Shown: one piece after another, positions 54,881-63,894 of the stretch
Layout of the letters: the number at the start of each line of letters is the position of its first letter
How positions within the stretch are numbered: the stretch's first letter is position 1
Assembly (NCBI GenBank): GCA_964654545.1
Contig: CAZZIU010000005.1
Span: 1 to 64,000 of the forward strand
Reading direction: 5' to 3'
From: JABMOV01 sp964654545
GTDB taxonomy: Bacteria > Fidelibacterota > Marinisomatia > Marinisomatales > JABMOV01
DNA length: 64,000 bases
Translations under genes and position numbers: made by a program
Notes under the pieces: generated by a model
What the model saw: the letters and a program-made list of their open reading frames with translations, nothing else
Told to the model about the DNA's origin: nothing
The model's database searches: none

Positions 54881-56308
54881 ATGATTACGTTTAGCAAACA
54901 ACAACTTAAAATTCCCCGGATGAGTCGACCGGTTTATCTGGTGACGGGCGGGATGTCCAAATTTGGCCGTGCCATTCCGGAAAAACGCACGGAAGAGCTG
55001 GTCATCGACGCCTTTCTGGAAGCAGCCCAATTTATTGATAAATCACCGGTCGAATTGAAACGCTATATCCATTCCTGTTACTACGGTCATTTTGCCGATC
55101 ATTTCGGCGACCAGTTACTGGGCGAAGCGGTAATCCACGATCGACTGGGGCTGGATCCGCTGGGTAATGTGGGTATTAAGACCGGCGGTGCCACCGGTGG
55201 TTCCACCCTGTGGGAAGCCTTCAAAGCTGTGGCTTCCGGTTATTCCGATTGTGTGCTGGCCATGGGCTGGGAACGGATGGATGAAGTACCCACCGACGAA
55301 GGAAATAATTATATCGCCTGTGCTGCTGATAAAGACTGGGAAACACCACTGGGTCATATTTACACCGGCTATTACGCCGTCATGGCACAAAAATACTGGC
55401 AGGTGTTTGGAAAAGAGGAAGATTCTTTTCGCAAAACAATGGCAGAGATAGCCGTGAAAAACCGCGGATACGCACGGATGAATCCCCACGCCCATGGACC
55501 CATGAAAATTACCGTTGACGATGTATTGAACTCACCTGTTGTGGCCCATCCACTGCGCGCCCTGGATTGCTGCTTGATGAGCGTGGGTGCAGCCTGTGCC
55601 ATCCTCTGTGATGAAGACACGGCACATAAACTCACGGACAATCCTTTGCGAGTGCATGTTTCCGCCGGCAGCCATTCCCTGCGCGTTGCGGACCGCTTGA
55701 ACATGGATATTCCTTTGCTGCCCAACGAACGTCCCGATCAATACAAGGATCTGGGTGAACGTTTCCCCGGCGGTGATCGCTATCCCGGATTTACAGGATT
55801 TCTGGCTGCCAGGATGGCCGCCTATTACGCCTATGGCATGTCCGGTATTGTGGATCCAACGGAAGATCTTGATTTGGTGGAACTCCACGATGCCTTTACC
55901 ATCAGCGATATTCAGACCTACGAAGATATAGGCATCCGACCCTATGGCGAAGGTCGGTCGTACGTGGAATCAGGCGATTGTTATCATACAAACCCGAATA
56001 CGGGTAAGCCGGGCAAACTTCCGGCAAATCTCTCCGGCGGATTGATTGGAAATATGCATGCCGTGGGCGCCACGGGAATCATGCAGGCCATTGAAGTGGG
56101 TCACCACATTTGGGGTCGCTGGGCAGAAATGCATTCCGATGAGAAAAAATGGAAGGCGTTTGGCCGACAGAAACCGGATGATTGGACTGATTTACAGGTG
56201 AACAATGCGAAACGGGGCCTGGCCATTAGCCATGCCGGTGTGGGATCACACGTAACGGCCACCGTTCTGGTTCATCCCGATCATGAATTGGAAAGGAGTG
56301 CATCATGA
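54881..56308 (+). CDS. Thiolase-fold protein lacking catalytic cysteines
   Basis: A 475-residue thiolase superfamily member. The site of the acyl-accepting Cys (normally C-A-S-G) reads GGATGGST near residues 100-107. The C-terminal catalytic Cys region reads ISHAGVGSH. HDAFTISDIQ near 335 and the MHAVGATG histidine near 392 are kept. Such cysteine-free thiolase folds paired with a DUF35 protein include the steroid side-chain aldolase Ltp2 (retro-aldolase, not thiolase). Here a DUF35-type gene overlaps its stop by four bases. The enzyme is therefore probably not a classical thiolase; an aldolase or other acyl-CoA lyase is possible. AGGAG precedes the ATG. Confidence 0.8.
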   Translation: MITFSKQQLKIPRMSRPVYLVTGGMSKFGRAIPEKRTEELVIDAFLEAAQFIDKSPVELKRYIHSCYYGHFADHFGDQLLGEAVIHDRLGLDPLGNVGIKTGGATGGSTLWEAFKAVASGYSDCVLAMGWERMDEVPTDEGNNYIACAADKDWETPLGHIYTGYYAVMAQKYWQVFGKEEDSFRKTMAEIAVKNRGYARMNPHAHGPMKITVDDVLNSPVVAHPLRALDCCLMSVGAACAILCDEDTAHKLTDNPLRVHVSAGSHSLRVADRLNMDIPLLPNERPDQYKDLGERFPGGDRYPGFTGFLAARMAAYYAYGMSGIVDPTEDLDLVELHDAFTISDIQTYEDIGIRPYGEGRSYVESGDCYHTNPNTGKPGKLPANLSGGLIGNMHAVGATGIMQAIEVGHHIWGRWAEMHSDEKKWKAFGRQKPDDWTDLQVNNAKRGLAISHAGVGSHVTATVLVHPDHELERSAS

Positions 56309-56904
56309 GTAACGTGACAGATCGTGGAAAAGTTGCCGTTGTGAACGGCCGCTATCGTCCCAACGGGAAATTCCACTACATTTACCCCAACACACCCATT
56401 CGCGATGAAGACGGTGAATTGATGGGGGTTACCAATCCTCGTGATATTACCCATATCCACGCTTATGGTGGAGAAGCACCCTTCTTTGCAAATCTGGCCA
56501 ACGGTAAATTGCTTGGGACACAGTGCAACCATAAAGGATGCGGCTTATACCGTACCAAGTTTGTTCCCTTCCGTATCCATTGTCCCGATTGCTTGAACAA
56601 AAATGATATTATCGATGTGACGGACATTGCAACCCGGTCCGCTACCGTCCACACATTCATGATCACGGAACGAACCGGGGCATTCAACACCCTGGAAAAA
56701 CCCGTTCGCTTTGTGAATGTGGAATTTGAAGGGGTGGATACCATCCTCATGGGATACCTGTCCGTTGGCGAACCGACCATCGGTATGCGGGTCGTTCCCA
56801 TTTTCCAAACGGAAAATCCAACCTATACCATCCTTGACTTGTCCTGGGTTCCAGAAGGAACGGATGAGAGTGAACTTCCCACCGGGTTCACTTTTAGCAA
56901 CTAA
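56305..56904 (+). CDS. Zn-ribbon/OB-fold (DUF35) partner protein
   Basis: A 199-residue protein with a zinc ribbon and an OB-fold. The ribbon cysteines lie in QCNHKGCGLY (near 73-79) and HCPDCLN (near 92-95). The OB-fold covers roughly 100-175 (ATVHTFMITERTGAF, then FVNVEFEGVDTILMGYL). DUF35 proteins bind acyl-CoA and scaffold thiolase-fold partners. Its ATG overlaps the stop of the thiolase-like gene (ATGA), so the two very likely form a complex. The N-terminal 70 residues are longer than in minimal members. Confidence 0.85.
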   Translation: MSNVTDRGKVAVVNGRYRPNGKFHYIYPNTPIRDEDGELMGVTNPRDITHIHAYGGEAPFFANLANGKLLGTQCNHKGCGLYRTKFVPFRIHCPDCLNKNDIIDVTDIATRSATVHTFMITERTGAFNTLEKPVRFVNVEFEGVDTILMGYLSVGEPTIGMRVVPIFQTENPTYTILDLSWVPEGTDESELPTGFTFSN

Positions 56905-56910
56905 TGTACA

Positions 56911-56937
56911 GGCGCCGTGGTTCACACCACGGCGCTT
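56911..56937 (+). terminator. Rho-independent terminator after the DUF35 gene
   Basis: GCGCCGTGG pairs with CCACGGCGC across a TTCACA loop and is followed by TTTT. It sits six bases past the stop at 56904 and overlaps the most upstream start of the DUF503 gene, so the structure might also limit that gene's expression. Confidence 0.8.
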
Positions 56938-57237
56938 TTCACCTTGTCCGTATCCATTGCCCACCTATCCTTTGAATTGCATTTCCCCCATTCCAAATCT
57001 TTAAAAGACAAGCGCCGGATTCTGAAACGAATGAAGGATCGGATTCGCAACAAAACCAATGTATCCATGATTGAATCCGCCTATGAGGACAAATGGCAAC
57101 GGAGCCAATTAGAGATCGTATTTGTGGGTAAAAATCAGCGTGATCTGGAAGACCGGATTTCCAGGTTGCTAACACTGATCGAAACCATATCCATTGGAGA
57201 TGCGCAGCTCATCCGATCTGAAATACGTTGGTACTGA
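56917..57237 (+). CDS. DUF503 family protein
   Basis: A roughly 100-residue DUF503 protein. The core HFPHSKSLKDKRRILKRMKD, the later VSMIESAYEDKWQRSQLEIV and the closing GDAQLIRSEIRWY match the family. DUF503 includes YlxP-type proteins associated with ribosome-maturation genes, but its function is not settled. The start is uncertain: GTG 56917 lies inside the terminator hairpin, while TTG 56944 would give an N-terminus of typical length (MSVSIAHLSFEL). I give the longer extent. Confidence 0.75.
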   Translation: MVHTTALFTLSVSIAHLSFELHFPHSKSLKDKRRILKRMKDRIRNKTNVSMIESAYEDKWQRSQLEIVFVGKNQRDLEDRISRLLTLIETISIGDAQLIRSEIRWY

Positions 57238-57267
57238 TACGCGCTCCTGAATTGTAATTGCTATATC

Positions 57268-57981
57268 TTATCCGGCGAGTTGCATTCCCAAAAATACCAC
57301 AACATCATACAAACTATGTGTCCAGGCCGTAATGCCAAATCCACGCAGAAGGTACAATCCGCCTAGGTAGATTCCCGCGATGGTTCGGTACAGGAATAAA
57401 CGAAAACTGTACTCATCGCCAACGCTGCCAATAAAATGAAAAAGCGAAAAGATAACGGCTGAAACAATGATGGCGCTCATAACCTGCATGGGTTTTCCCC
57501 ATGAAAAAATGAACCGGATTATTATGGCTGCCCCACCCACCAGGAGGACCCGAAACAGAATTTCCTCATAAATCCCGGCACCCACTGCCAGAATCACCTG
57601 ATGCAGCAATCCTTCTACGGAATTTCCCAGTATGTAATGCTCAGACAGGGAAAGAACCAGGTACAGTCCGGTCATCCAGGCCGCGCTTTCCAGTATCATT
57701 GTAGCCAGATATTTGCCCCTGATCCTGAATGCTTCCTGAGCGCGGACCTGCATAACAACAATGACCACAATCGCAACCAGCGATATAAACCCGAATCCCT
57801 GCATACCCCACAATCCAAGGGCACCTAATATCTGGCGCATAAATACATCGGCACCGTTCCGCAGAACGGGCATATCGGCATGGGAAACGGATAGCATTCC
57901 TATTTCATAAATGAAAAAAAGTGGAAGCGTAAAGATTAAAGAGTAGAATGGAGAACGTGTTTTTTTTAAATAATTTCTCAT
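57268..57981 (-). CDS. CPBP (CAAX/Abi) family intramembrane protease
   Basis: A 237-residue polytopic membrane protein. The first motif is EEILFRVLLV near residue 138; the second, FSLFHFIGS near 180; and the third, HSLYDVVVF near 225. These Glu/His motifs define the CPBP intramembrane metalloprotease family. About six or seven helices are present. Substrates range widely (CAAX proteins, bacteriocin processing, unknown ones). The gene is immediately downstream of lepA on the same strand. Confidence 0.88.
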   Translation of the reverse strand: MRNYLKKTRSPFYSLIFTLPLFFIYEIGMLSVSHADMPVLRNGADVFMRQILGALGLWGMQGFGFISLVAIVVIVVMQVRAQEAFRIRGKYLATMILESAAWMTGLYLVLSLSEHYILGNSVEGLLHQVILAVGAGIYEEILFRVLLVGGAAIIIRFIFSWGKPMQVMSAIIVSAVIFSLFHFIGSVGDEYSFRLFLYRTIAGIYLGGLYLLRGFGITAWTHSLYDVVVFLGMQLAG

Positions 57982-58047
57982 TATTAATAGTCTATATCTA
58001 TCTATATATTAGATTATATCTAATATTATATAAAGGTTCACTCAATA

Positions 58048-59850
58048 TCAGTCGTTTTCGATTTGTAAGACCGCAAGTAACGCTTCCTGTGGTACTTGAA
58101 CCTTTCCAATCATTTTCATCCGCTTCTTTCCCTCCTTTTGTTTTTCCCACAATTTTCGTTTACGTGTGATGTCTCCGCCATAGCACTTTGCCGTAACATT
58201 TTTCTTTAGCTGCTTCACGGTTGAACGTGCAATAATGCGGTGACCGATTGCGGCCTGAATGGCGATGTCGAACATTTGTCTGGGTATGAGTACTTTTAAT
58301 TTTGAGCACAATGCCACGCCTCGATGGTAGGCATCTTCCACATGACAAATGGTGGACAAAGCATCCACCGGTTCGCCATGAATGAGGATATCCAGTTTCT
58401 GCAACTTCCCTTCGCGAAAGGAATCCAGATTATAATCCAGGCTGGCGTACCCACGTGTACCCGACTTCAATTTGTCATAAAAATCAAAAATAATTTCTGC
58501 CAGGGGTAATTCATAATGCACCTGCGCTTTGTCCGCGGAGAGATAATGGGTGTTTTTGTAAATACCCCGTTTTTTCTGACAGAGCGTCATGATGGTGCCA
58601 ATATACTCTTTTGGCGTAATGATTTCGGCAGAGACAAATGGTTCTTCAATGGTGGCAATATCGCCAGCCGCTGGCATTTTTGCCGGTGTATCCACTTCCA
58701 CCACTTCTCCACTCGTTAGAGTAACCTTGTACCGTACATTTGGGGTGGTTGTGACCAGAGACAGGTCGAATTCACGCTCCAGCCGTTCCTGGACTATTTC
58801 CATGTGTAAAAGGCCCAGGAAACCACAACGAAAACCAAAACCCAGTGCGCTGCTCGTTTCAGGGTCAAACCCCAGTGATGCATCGTTCAGCTTTAGTTTA
58901 TCCAGGGCGATTCTCAGTTGTTCGTAATCGTCCGCATCGGCGGGATATAAACCGGAAAACACCATGGGCTTAATTTTCTTATACCCGGGTAATCTTTTGG
59001 TGGCCGGAATTTGTTTGAGTGTCATGGTATCGCCCGCCTCAACATGCCCCACTTCGCGGATATTGGCTACCACATAACCCACATCCCCCGATCGTAGTTC
59101 TTTCGCAGGGATTTGCTTCAAAACAAAATGACCTACTTCGGTGATATCATAGGTGATATTATGGGAAAAAAACTGGGCAGTCATCCCAGGACGAATCACC
59201 CCGTCAAACACTCGAACATACGGAATGACGCCGCGATAGTTATCGTACATGGAATCAAATATTAATGCACGTGTGGCAGCCTCATCCTTGGACTCCGGCG
59301 GATGAATGCGATCCACAATACCCTTGAAGATTTCTTTTATTCCCAGGCCCGTCTTCGCACTGACCAGAATAATTTCTTCCCGGTCACAACCAATCAACTC
59401 CATGATTTGTTGCGACACCTCATCCAAACGTGCACTGGGCAGGTCCACCTTATTTATCACAGGGATTATGGTAAGGTCATTTTCGATGGCAAGATATGTA
59501 TTGCTCACGGTCTGGGCTTCCACTCCCTGGGCCGCATCCACCAGCAGCAATGCTCCCTCACAGGCTGCCAGAGAGCGCGACACTTCGTAAGAAAAATCCA
59601 CGTGTCCCGGTGTATCAATAAGGTTAAAAATATAAGTGATGCCGTCGCTATGTTTATAATGCATCTGAATTGGGTGGCTCTTGATGGTTATCCCTCGTTC
59701 GCGCTCCAGATCCATGCTGTCAAGCACCTGATTCTTCATTTCCTTTTTCGTAAGCGTATGGGTTTCTTCCAGCAAACGATCGGCCAGTGTGGACTTCCCA
59801 TGATCGATGTGGGCAACAATACAAAAATTTCTTATATGACGTTCAGACAT
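58048..59850 (-). CDS. lepA: Elongation factor 4 (LepA)
   Basis: A 600-residue ribosome-bound GTPase that back-translocates stalled ribosomes. The G motifs are AHIDHGKST (about 13-21), DTPGHVDFSYEV and NKVDLP. ALGFGFRCGFLGLLHMEIVQ in the middle and the C-terminal AKCYGGDITRKRKLWEKQK are diagnostic for LepA rather than EF-G. The length is standard. Confidence 0.98.
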   Translation of the reverse strand: MSERHIRNFCIVAHIDHGKSTLADRLLEETHTLTKKEMKNQVLDSMDLERERGITIKSHPIQMHYKHSDGITYIFNLIDTPGHVDFSYEVSRSLAACEGALLLVDAAQGVEAQTVSNTYLAIENDLTIIPVINKVDLPSARLDEVSQQIMELIGCDREEIILVSAKTGLGIKEIFKGIVDRIHPPESKDEAATRALIFDSMYDNYRGVIPYVRVFDGVIRPGMTAQFFSHNITYDITEVGHFVLKQIPAKELRSGDVGYVVANIREVGHVEAGDTMTLKQIPATKRLPGYKKIKPMVFSGLYPADADDYEQLRIALDKLKLNDASLGFDPETSSALGFGFRCGFLGLLHMEIVQERLEREFDLSLVTTTPNVRYKVTLTSGEVVEVDTPAKMPAAGDIATIEEPFVSAEIITPKEYIGTIMTLCQKKRGIYKNTHYLSADKAQVHYELPLAEIIFDFYDKLKSGTRGYASLDYNLDSFREGKLQKLDILIHGEPVDALSTICHVEDAYHRGVALCSKLKVLIPRQMFDIAIQAAIGHRIIARSTVKQLKKNVTAKCYGGDITRKRKLWEKQKEGKKRMKMIGKVQVPQEALLAVLQIEND

Positions 59851-60169
59851 GGGAGAAAATTAGTGACGGATTCATTCCCACAGAATGAAATAACCCACCA
59901 GATGAAACTATTTTTTGATCTTTCAATTCAAATAATTTTAATTTTATTTTCACTTTTAAACCCTGATTATTCCATCAAATGAATCTCTGCAAGTGCACAT
60001 ATTTCGAAAAATAATCTATTAAGATGAAGCGAAAAATAATTCTTGCATATTTTTTATTAAACTTTTACTTTAACACCGTAAGGTGCTGGTTTGGTACCTT
60101 TGGTATGTGGACGGGGTAGGCTTTCACTTTGTTCCGAGGTCATCGTGAAGGCTTGCCCTTTTATAAATA
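59851..60169. other. Intergenic region between lepA and a coiled-coil gene
   Basis: About 320 bases with no gene that I can support. A short CACC-GTAA-GGTG hairpin lies near 60076. Just after it, GCTTTCAC (about 60119) can pair with GTGAAGGC (about 60145) with one G-U pair. The latter may be a small structured RNA or chance. The lepA promoter should be here, reading minus. Confidence 0.35.
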
Positions 60170-60199
60170 AAAAGGGATCGTAATGTTACGATCCCTTTT
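60170..60199 (-). terminator. Bidirectional terminator-like hairpin
   Basis: AAAAGGGATCGTAA, TG, then TTACGATCCCTTTT is a perfect 14-base inverted repeat. It lies 23 bases beyond the stop of the minus-strand gene at 60222. A-rich and T-rich ends on both sides allow termination in either direction. Confidence 0.85.
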
Positions 60200-60221
60200 C
60201 AATTTTACCACGTTGCGGGAT

Positions 60222-60743
60222 TTATTTGTTTTTGTCCTCAGCCATCTTGGCTTTTTCCTTTTGTGCCGTTGGTAAGGCTTCCAGTTCAGCAAGGCGGCTC
60301 TGAAGATCTTTTACGTTGTCCTCCATATCTTTATGGTCACGATCGTTTCTTCTCCGTTGAATGTCAAATTCATCCTTCAAATCGCTCACCGATCCTTCAA
60401 CATCCACAAATCGTTTGCTTATTTGTCGGTCCAGTTCACCCAGTTGGAATTTTACTTCGTCAATCAATCCCGCCAATGAATCGGTCATGGCTTGGATGAG
60501 TTCCGTATTGGCTTCTACCCCCAACCGGTTTTGTTTCACATGTTTTCCTCTACCGATAAATTGCAAATCAAGGGTTTTCAGATCTGTACGAAACTCCTTG
60601 TTTACCTGATCAACATGTGTCAGTTGTTCAGATTCAAGGGTGTCCATTCTTTTCATATTTTCAGTATAATTAAATTGAATATAACCACCCCCAACAACGA
60701 GCAGGATCATTAAACCAAAAATTATTTTGTCTTTTAAGCTCAT
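60222..60743 (-). CDS. Hypothetical membrane-anchored coiled-coil protein
   Basis: I choose the ATG at 60743 (MSLKDKIIFGLMILLVVGG), preceded by GAGGAAGG; the longer frame from 60758 adds five residues. The 173-residue protein has one N-terminal helix and a long coiled coil (residues 40-155). A Lys/Glu-rich tail ends it. No family is recognised. It follows a small acidic gene at 60759 almost without gap, so the two are probably co-expressed. Confidence 0.6.
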   Translation of the reverse strand: MSLKDKIIFGLMILLVVGGGYIQFNYTENMKRMDTLESEQLTHVDQVNKEFRTDLKTLDLQFIGRGKHVKQNRLGVEANTELIQAMTDSLAGLIDEVKFQLGELDRQISKRFVDVEGSVSDLKDEFDIQRRRNDRDHKDMEDNVKDLQSRLAELEALPTAQKEKAKMAEDKNK

Positions 60744-60758
60744 ACCTTCCTCAATCAA

Positions 60759-61085
60759 TTATTTCCCTAGAGCTTCCAACCGTTTTTCCCAATCACTTAT
60801 TTCTCGTGATGGCTGGCCCTCCGGGTTGTCTGTAGATGCATCCTCATCCTGTTCATGCACCATAATATTATGCAATAATTGTTCCTTCTTATCTGAGTTA
60901 TCCTTTAGGTGATCCATTAACTCACTAATTTCTTCATTAAAATCAGAAATGGTCGTTGCCAGTCTCGATATCAATTCGTTGAGCAGTTCACGACCATAGC
61001 TTTCATTAATGCCGTCCAGCAGATCATCTAACTTGCTCGAAAGATAATCTTGACGACCTTTTTCGTTTTGTAGATCAATACTCAT
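60759..61085 (-). CDS. Hypothetical acidic helical protein
   Basis: A 108-residue, charged, mostly helical protein with no signal peptide and no cysteine. It opens MSIDLQNEKGRQDYLSSKL, followed by ELLNELISRLATTISDF, and closes with an acidic, disordered-looking tail. I know no family. The next gene downstream (coiled coil at 60743) starts 15 bases after its stop. Confidence 0.55.
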   Translation of the reverse strand: MSIDLQNEKGRQDYLSSKLDDLLDGINESYGRELLNELISRLATTISDFNEEISELMDHLKDNSDKKEQLLHNIMVHEQDEDASTDNPEGQPSREISDWEKRLEALGK

Positions 61086-61162
61086 ATAGAAAAGTTACTT
61101 AATGTTGATAAATATCGAAATCTAATTTGACGATTCAAGGGGAATCAGGTCAATAGTTTTCA

Positions 61163-61651
61163 CTAAACATTCCTATCTGTATGAATTATTCTCTTTCCCG
61201 TTTCTCTGTCAAACTCAAAACATCCGATTTTTTCGTATTCATCCAGTATGGGGAAAAATATTTTTTGTTGCAATCCGTAGGGTATCCTATCCTTTTCCTC
61301 CAGGGTGGTCAATTCTTTACCACCAATGGACCATTCCGAACTGCGTTTAAAAATTGTTCGCTGCGCATACAGCACAATTTCCACCACATCTTCCACGTGA
61401 ACTATAACCACGTATTGGTATTGGCGTATATCCTGTTTAACATTGGTTGGTTTCGTTAACAGAATATTCCCTTCCGGCGTGTACCAATCGATTTCATAAT
61501 CAAGTGAGTCTAATAATTGCTTGGATTTTTCCAGTATTTCCCTGGGCGATCCCTGGTAATCCACATAGCGAACCATCTGCGGTGGAGTGATACAGGCTGA
61601 AAACCGGACTGCCAGTAATCCGATCCCAAGTAAGACTCGAATCACAGGCAA
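61163..61651 (-). CDS. Hypothetical lipoprotein
   Basis: A 162-residue protein with an N-terminal hydrophobic stretch ending in FSACITPP, which may serve as a lipobox. The folded part starts MVRYVDYQGSPREILEKSKQ and has alternating helices and strands (QYQYVVIVHVEDVVEIVLYA), reminiscent of small periplasmic alpha/beta domains. Its ATG lies immediately after the stop of the preceding gene. No family assigned. Confidence 0.6.
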   Translation of the reverse strand: MPVIRVLLGIGLLAVRFSACITPPQMVRYVDYQGSPREILEKSKQLLDSLDYEIDWYTPEGNILLTKPTNVKQDIRQYQYVVIVHVEDVVEIVLYAQRTIFKRSSEWSIGGKELTTLEEKDRIPYGLQQKIFFPILDEYEKIGCFEFDRETGKRIIHTDRNV

Positions 61652-62476
61652 TTAATATAAGTCAAAAATAGATGGCAACTCTTCCGGATCCGCATCCATC
61701 ATCGTATTTACCATGTAGTCGGGATTGAAGTAGACCAATCGCAAAATGCTTGTTGCTCCGGACAGGATGGGTAAATCCGTTTTTGGAGACTGGACGGCCC
61801 CCAATAAAATCAATTCAATCTGGCACGGAATTTCTTTCCATGTGGTGTGCAAATAAACACGCTCATAGGTGAGCTTGCCCAATCCATTTACACCGGATTT
61901 GGGACCGGAAATGACCTGATTTGTTGAGGAAGGCTTTTGATACACCTCATACAAACTTTTTTCGATGGTATAAAATTGATTTATTTGTTCATCCATGTCC
62001 ATGGGATCGATGGTATAATCAATTTCCACTTTCCAAAATCCACTGTCGGAATAGGAATAGTACATGACAACGTCGTACTCACCCAATGCACCGTTCATTA
62101 TTAACTGGCTGCTATCTTCATTATAAAACAGCGTATCCATGTAGGTGTACTTGGGCTGATTCCTTGCCGGACTGCCCCAGGCGTAACCCTTGTATCCATA
62201 TTCGAGTCCCAACCATTCGGCAGGTATGGAATCGGGTACTGCTATTGCAGGTTTTTTTGCAACATTTTCTTCCACCACTTCATCCTGATCTGTCAGCACA
62301 GGTAAAGAATCGGATTCCGTGGCAGCCATGGAATCAACAACAGTGTTTTCAAGCACTGTCGAATCAGGAATGACATCGACAGCAGCAGAATCGACCAACG
62401 TAGTATCACCAGAATCATCCTGGGCCAAAAGTACGGTTGTAAAGAGTAATAGTATGCAAAATACCTGGAATTTCAT
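61652..62476 (-). CDS. Hypothetical secreted protein
   Basis: A 274-residue protein with a signal peptide (about residues 1-18, ending LLAQDDS). A low-complexity acidic, Val/Asp/Ser/Thr-rich linker covers about 20-80. A folded C-terminal domain follows (about 85-265), with WLGLEYGYKGYAWGSPA and short beta strands. It is immediately upstream of the lipoprotein gene at 61163-61651 on the same strand, so the two may work together at the envelope. Function unknown. Confidence 0.6.
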   Translation of the reverse strand: MKFQVFCILLLFTTVLLAQDDSGDTTLVDSAAVDVIPDSTVLENTVVDSMAATESDSLPVLTDQDEVVEENVAKKPAIAVPDSIPAEWLGLEYGYKGYAWGSPARNQPKYTYMDTLFYNEDSSQLIMNGALGEYDVVMYYSYSDSGFWKVEIDYTIDPMDMDEQINQFYTIEKSLYEVYQKPSSTNQVISGPKSGVNGLGKLTYERVYLHTTWKEIPCQIELILLGAVQSPKTDLPILSGATSILRLVYFNPDYMVNTMMDADPEELPSIFDLY

Positions 62477-62640
62477 CCCGAATTCCCTTGTTTATTGGTG
62501 ATAATATTAATGAAGAACGAGTCAAAATACATAGGAGCAATCCATCTCGCAAGTGAAAGATTTAACCGCCCACCGGCAGAAAGATACAAATCACAATCTC
62601 TGTCGTTGCATCTTAAACCAATCCATTACCAATTTATCTC

Positions 62641-63894
62641 ATGGCAAATCATCCATTACTCCCTGTGATTAATGACTACCAATTGTTTGATGAAATTCGT
62701 CAAACGGTTGGAACGCCCACCTATGTGTATTTCTCCCACCGATTGCAATCAAACCTGGAAAGACTCGATAGAGCACTTCATCATCATTTTGAGCAATATC
62801 ATATCTGCTATGCATTGAAAGCGAACACCAATCCAAACCTCATTTCACGCATGAAAGCCACCCTGCCCCATATGGGTGGTGATTGTTCCAGTCCCGGCGA
62901 ATTACATGCAGCGCAATTAAGCGGTATTGATCCCCAGGAGTGTATATATACCGGTAATTTTGAATCTGTGGAAGATTTATCCAATGCCTTAGAGTCAAAA
63001 GCCGTCATCAATCTTGACGACAGCAGATCCCTTTCCCGGTTATTGCAGATTGGAAAACCCGATACGGTGTCATTCCGCGTAAATCCGGGATTTGGCAAAG
63101 GGAGTTTTTCACAAATTACCACTGCCGGCGACAAAGCCAAATTTGGGATCCCAAAAGAAAAAATCATTTCAGCATATCGTGCAGCACTGGATGCTGGAAT
63201 ATCACATTTCGGACTGCAGTGCATGGCCGGTTCCGGAGTGTTGGATGGCGAATATTTTAACACCCTGATCACAGCAATTCTGGAGATTGCCCAGTCAATT
63301 GAAAAGGAATTGAATATTTCCCTGAAATTCATTTCCATGGGCGGTGGTTATGGTATTCCTTACCATGATGAAGAACAACCACTGGATATTGATGGGGTAT
63401 TCCGATCTATTTCTGAAATTTATTATACCTATTACACGCACAGAAAACTGGCACCGGCGTTGTGGATTGAGCCGGGAAAATACATTATCGGGGATACCTG
63501 TGTTTTATTATCTACGGTGACAGGAATTAAAAAAAGTTACAAAACCTTTATAGGGTTGGACTCTGGCATGGAAACACTCATGCGTCCCGCCCTTTATAAC
63601 GCCTACCACAGAATCTATAAAATTGGCGCACCGGATGCACCATTGACCCAGGTGGTCGATATTACCGGAAGAATATGTGAAAATACCGATCGGCTTGCAA
63701 CAGACCGGCAATTCCCCGATGTAGATGAAGGAGATTTAATTGCGATTATGGATGCCGGTGCATACGGGTTTTCTATGTCACATCAATTTAATAACCGACC
63801 ACGTGCGGCAGAAGTCTTTGTGGATCAAAAAAAGATAGTTCCCATTCGGCGACGCGAAACCATAGAGGATTTATTTCAGACATGCATTATGTAA
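62641..63894 (+). CDS. lysA: Diaminopimelate decarboxylase
   Basis: LysA decarboxylates meso-diaminopimelate to lysine using PLP. The 417-residue length is typical for fold type III decarboxylases. The PLP lysine lies in CYALKANTNPN. GGDCSSPGEL, the phosphate-binding GGGYGIPY and the C-terminal DAGAYGFSMSHQFNNRP follow in order. The CES-D active-site motif reads CENTD. Related carboxynorspermidine decarboxylases are an alternative, but the C-terminal motif favours LysA. The end overlaps the next gene. Confidence 0.92.
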   Translation: MANHPLLPVINDYQLFDEIRQTVGTPTYVYFSHRLQSNLERLDRALHHHFEQYHICYALKANTNPNLISRMKATLPHMGGDCSSPGELHAAQLSGIDPQECIYTGNFESVEDLSNALESKAVINLDDSRSLSRLLQIGKPDTVSFRVNPGFGKGSFSQITTAGDKAKFGIPKEKIISAYRAALDAGISHFGLQCMAGSGVLDGEYFNTLITAILEIAQSIEKELNISLKFISMGGGYGIPYHDEEQPLDIDGVFRSISEIYYTYYTHRKLAPALWIEPGKYIIGDTCVLLSTVTGIKKSYKTFIGLDSGMETLMRPALYNAYHRIYKIGAPDAPLTQVVDITGRICENTDRLATDRQFPDVDEGDLIAIMDAGAYGFSMSHQFNNRPRAAEVFVDQKKIVPIRRRETIEDLFQTCIM

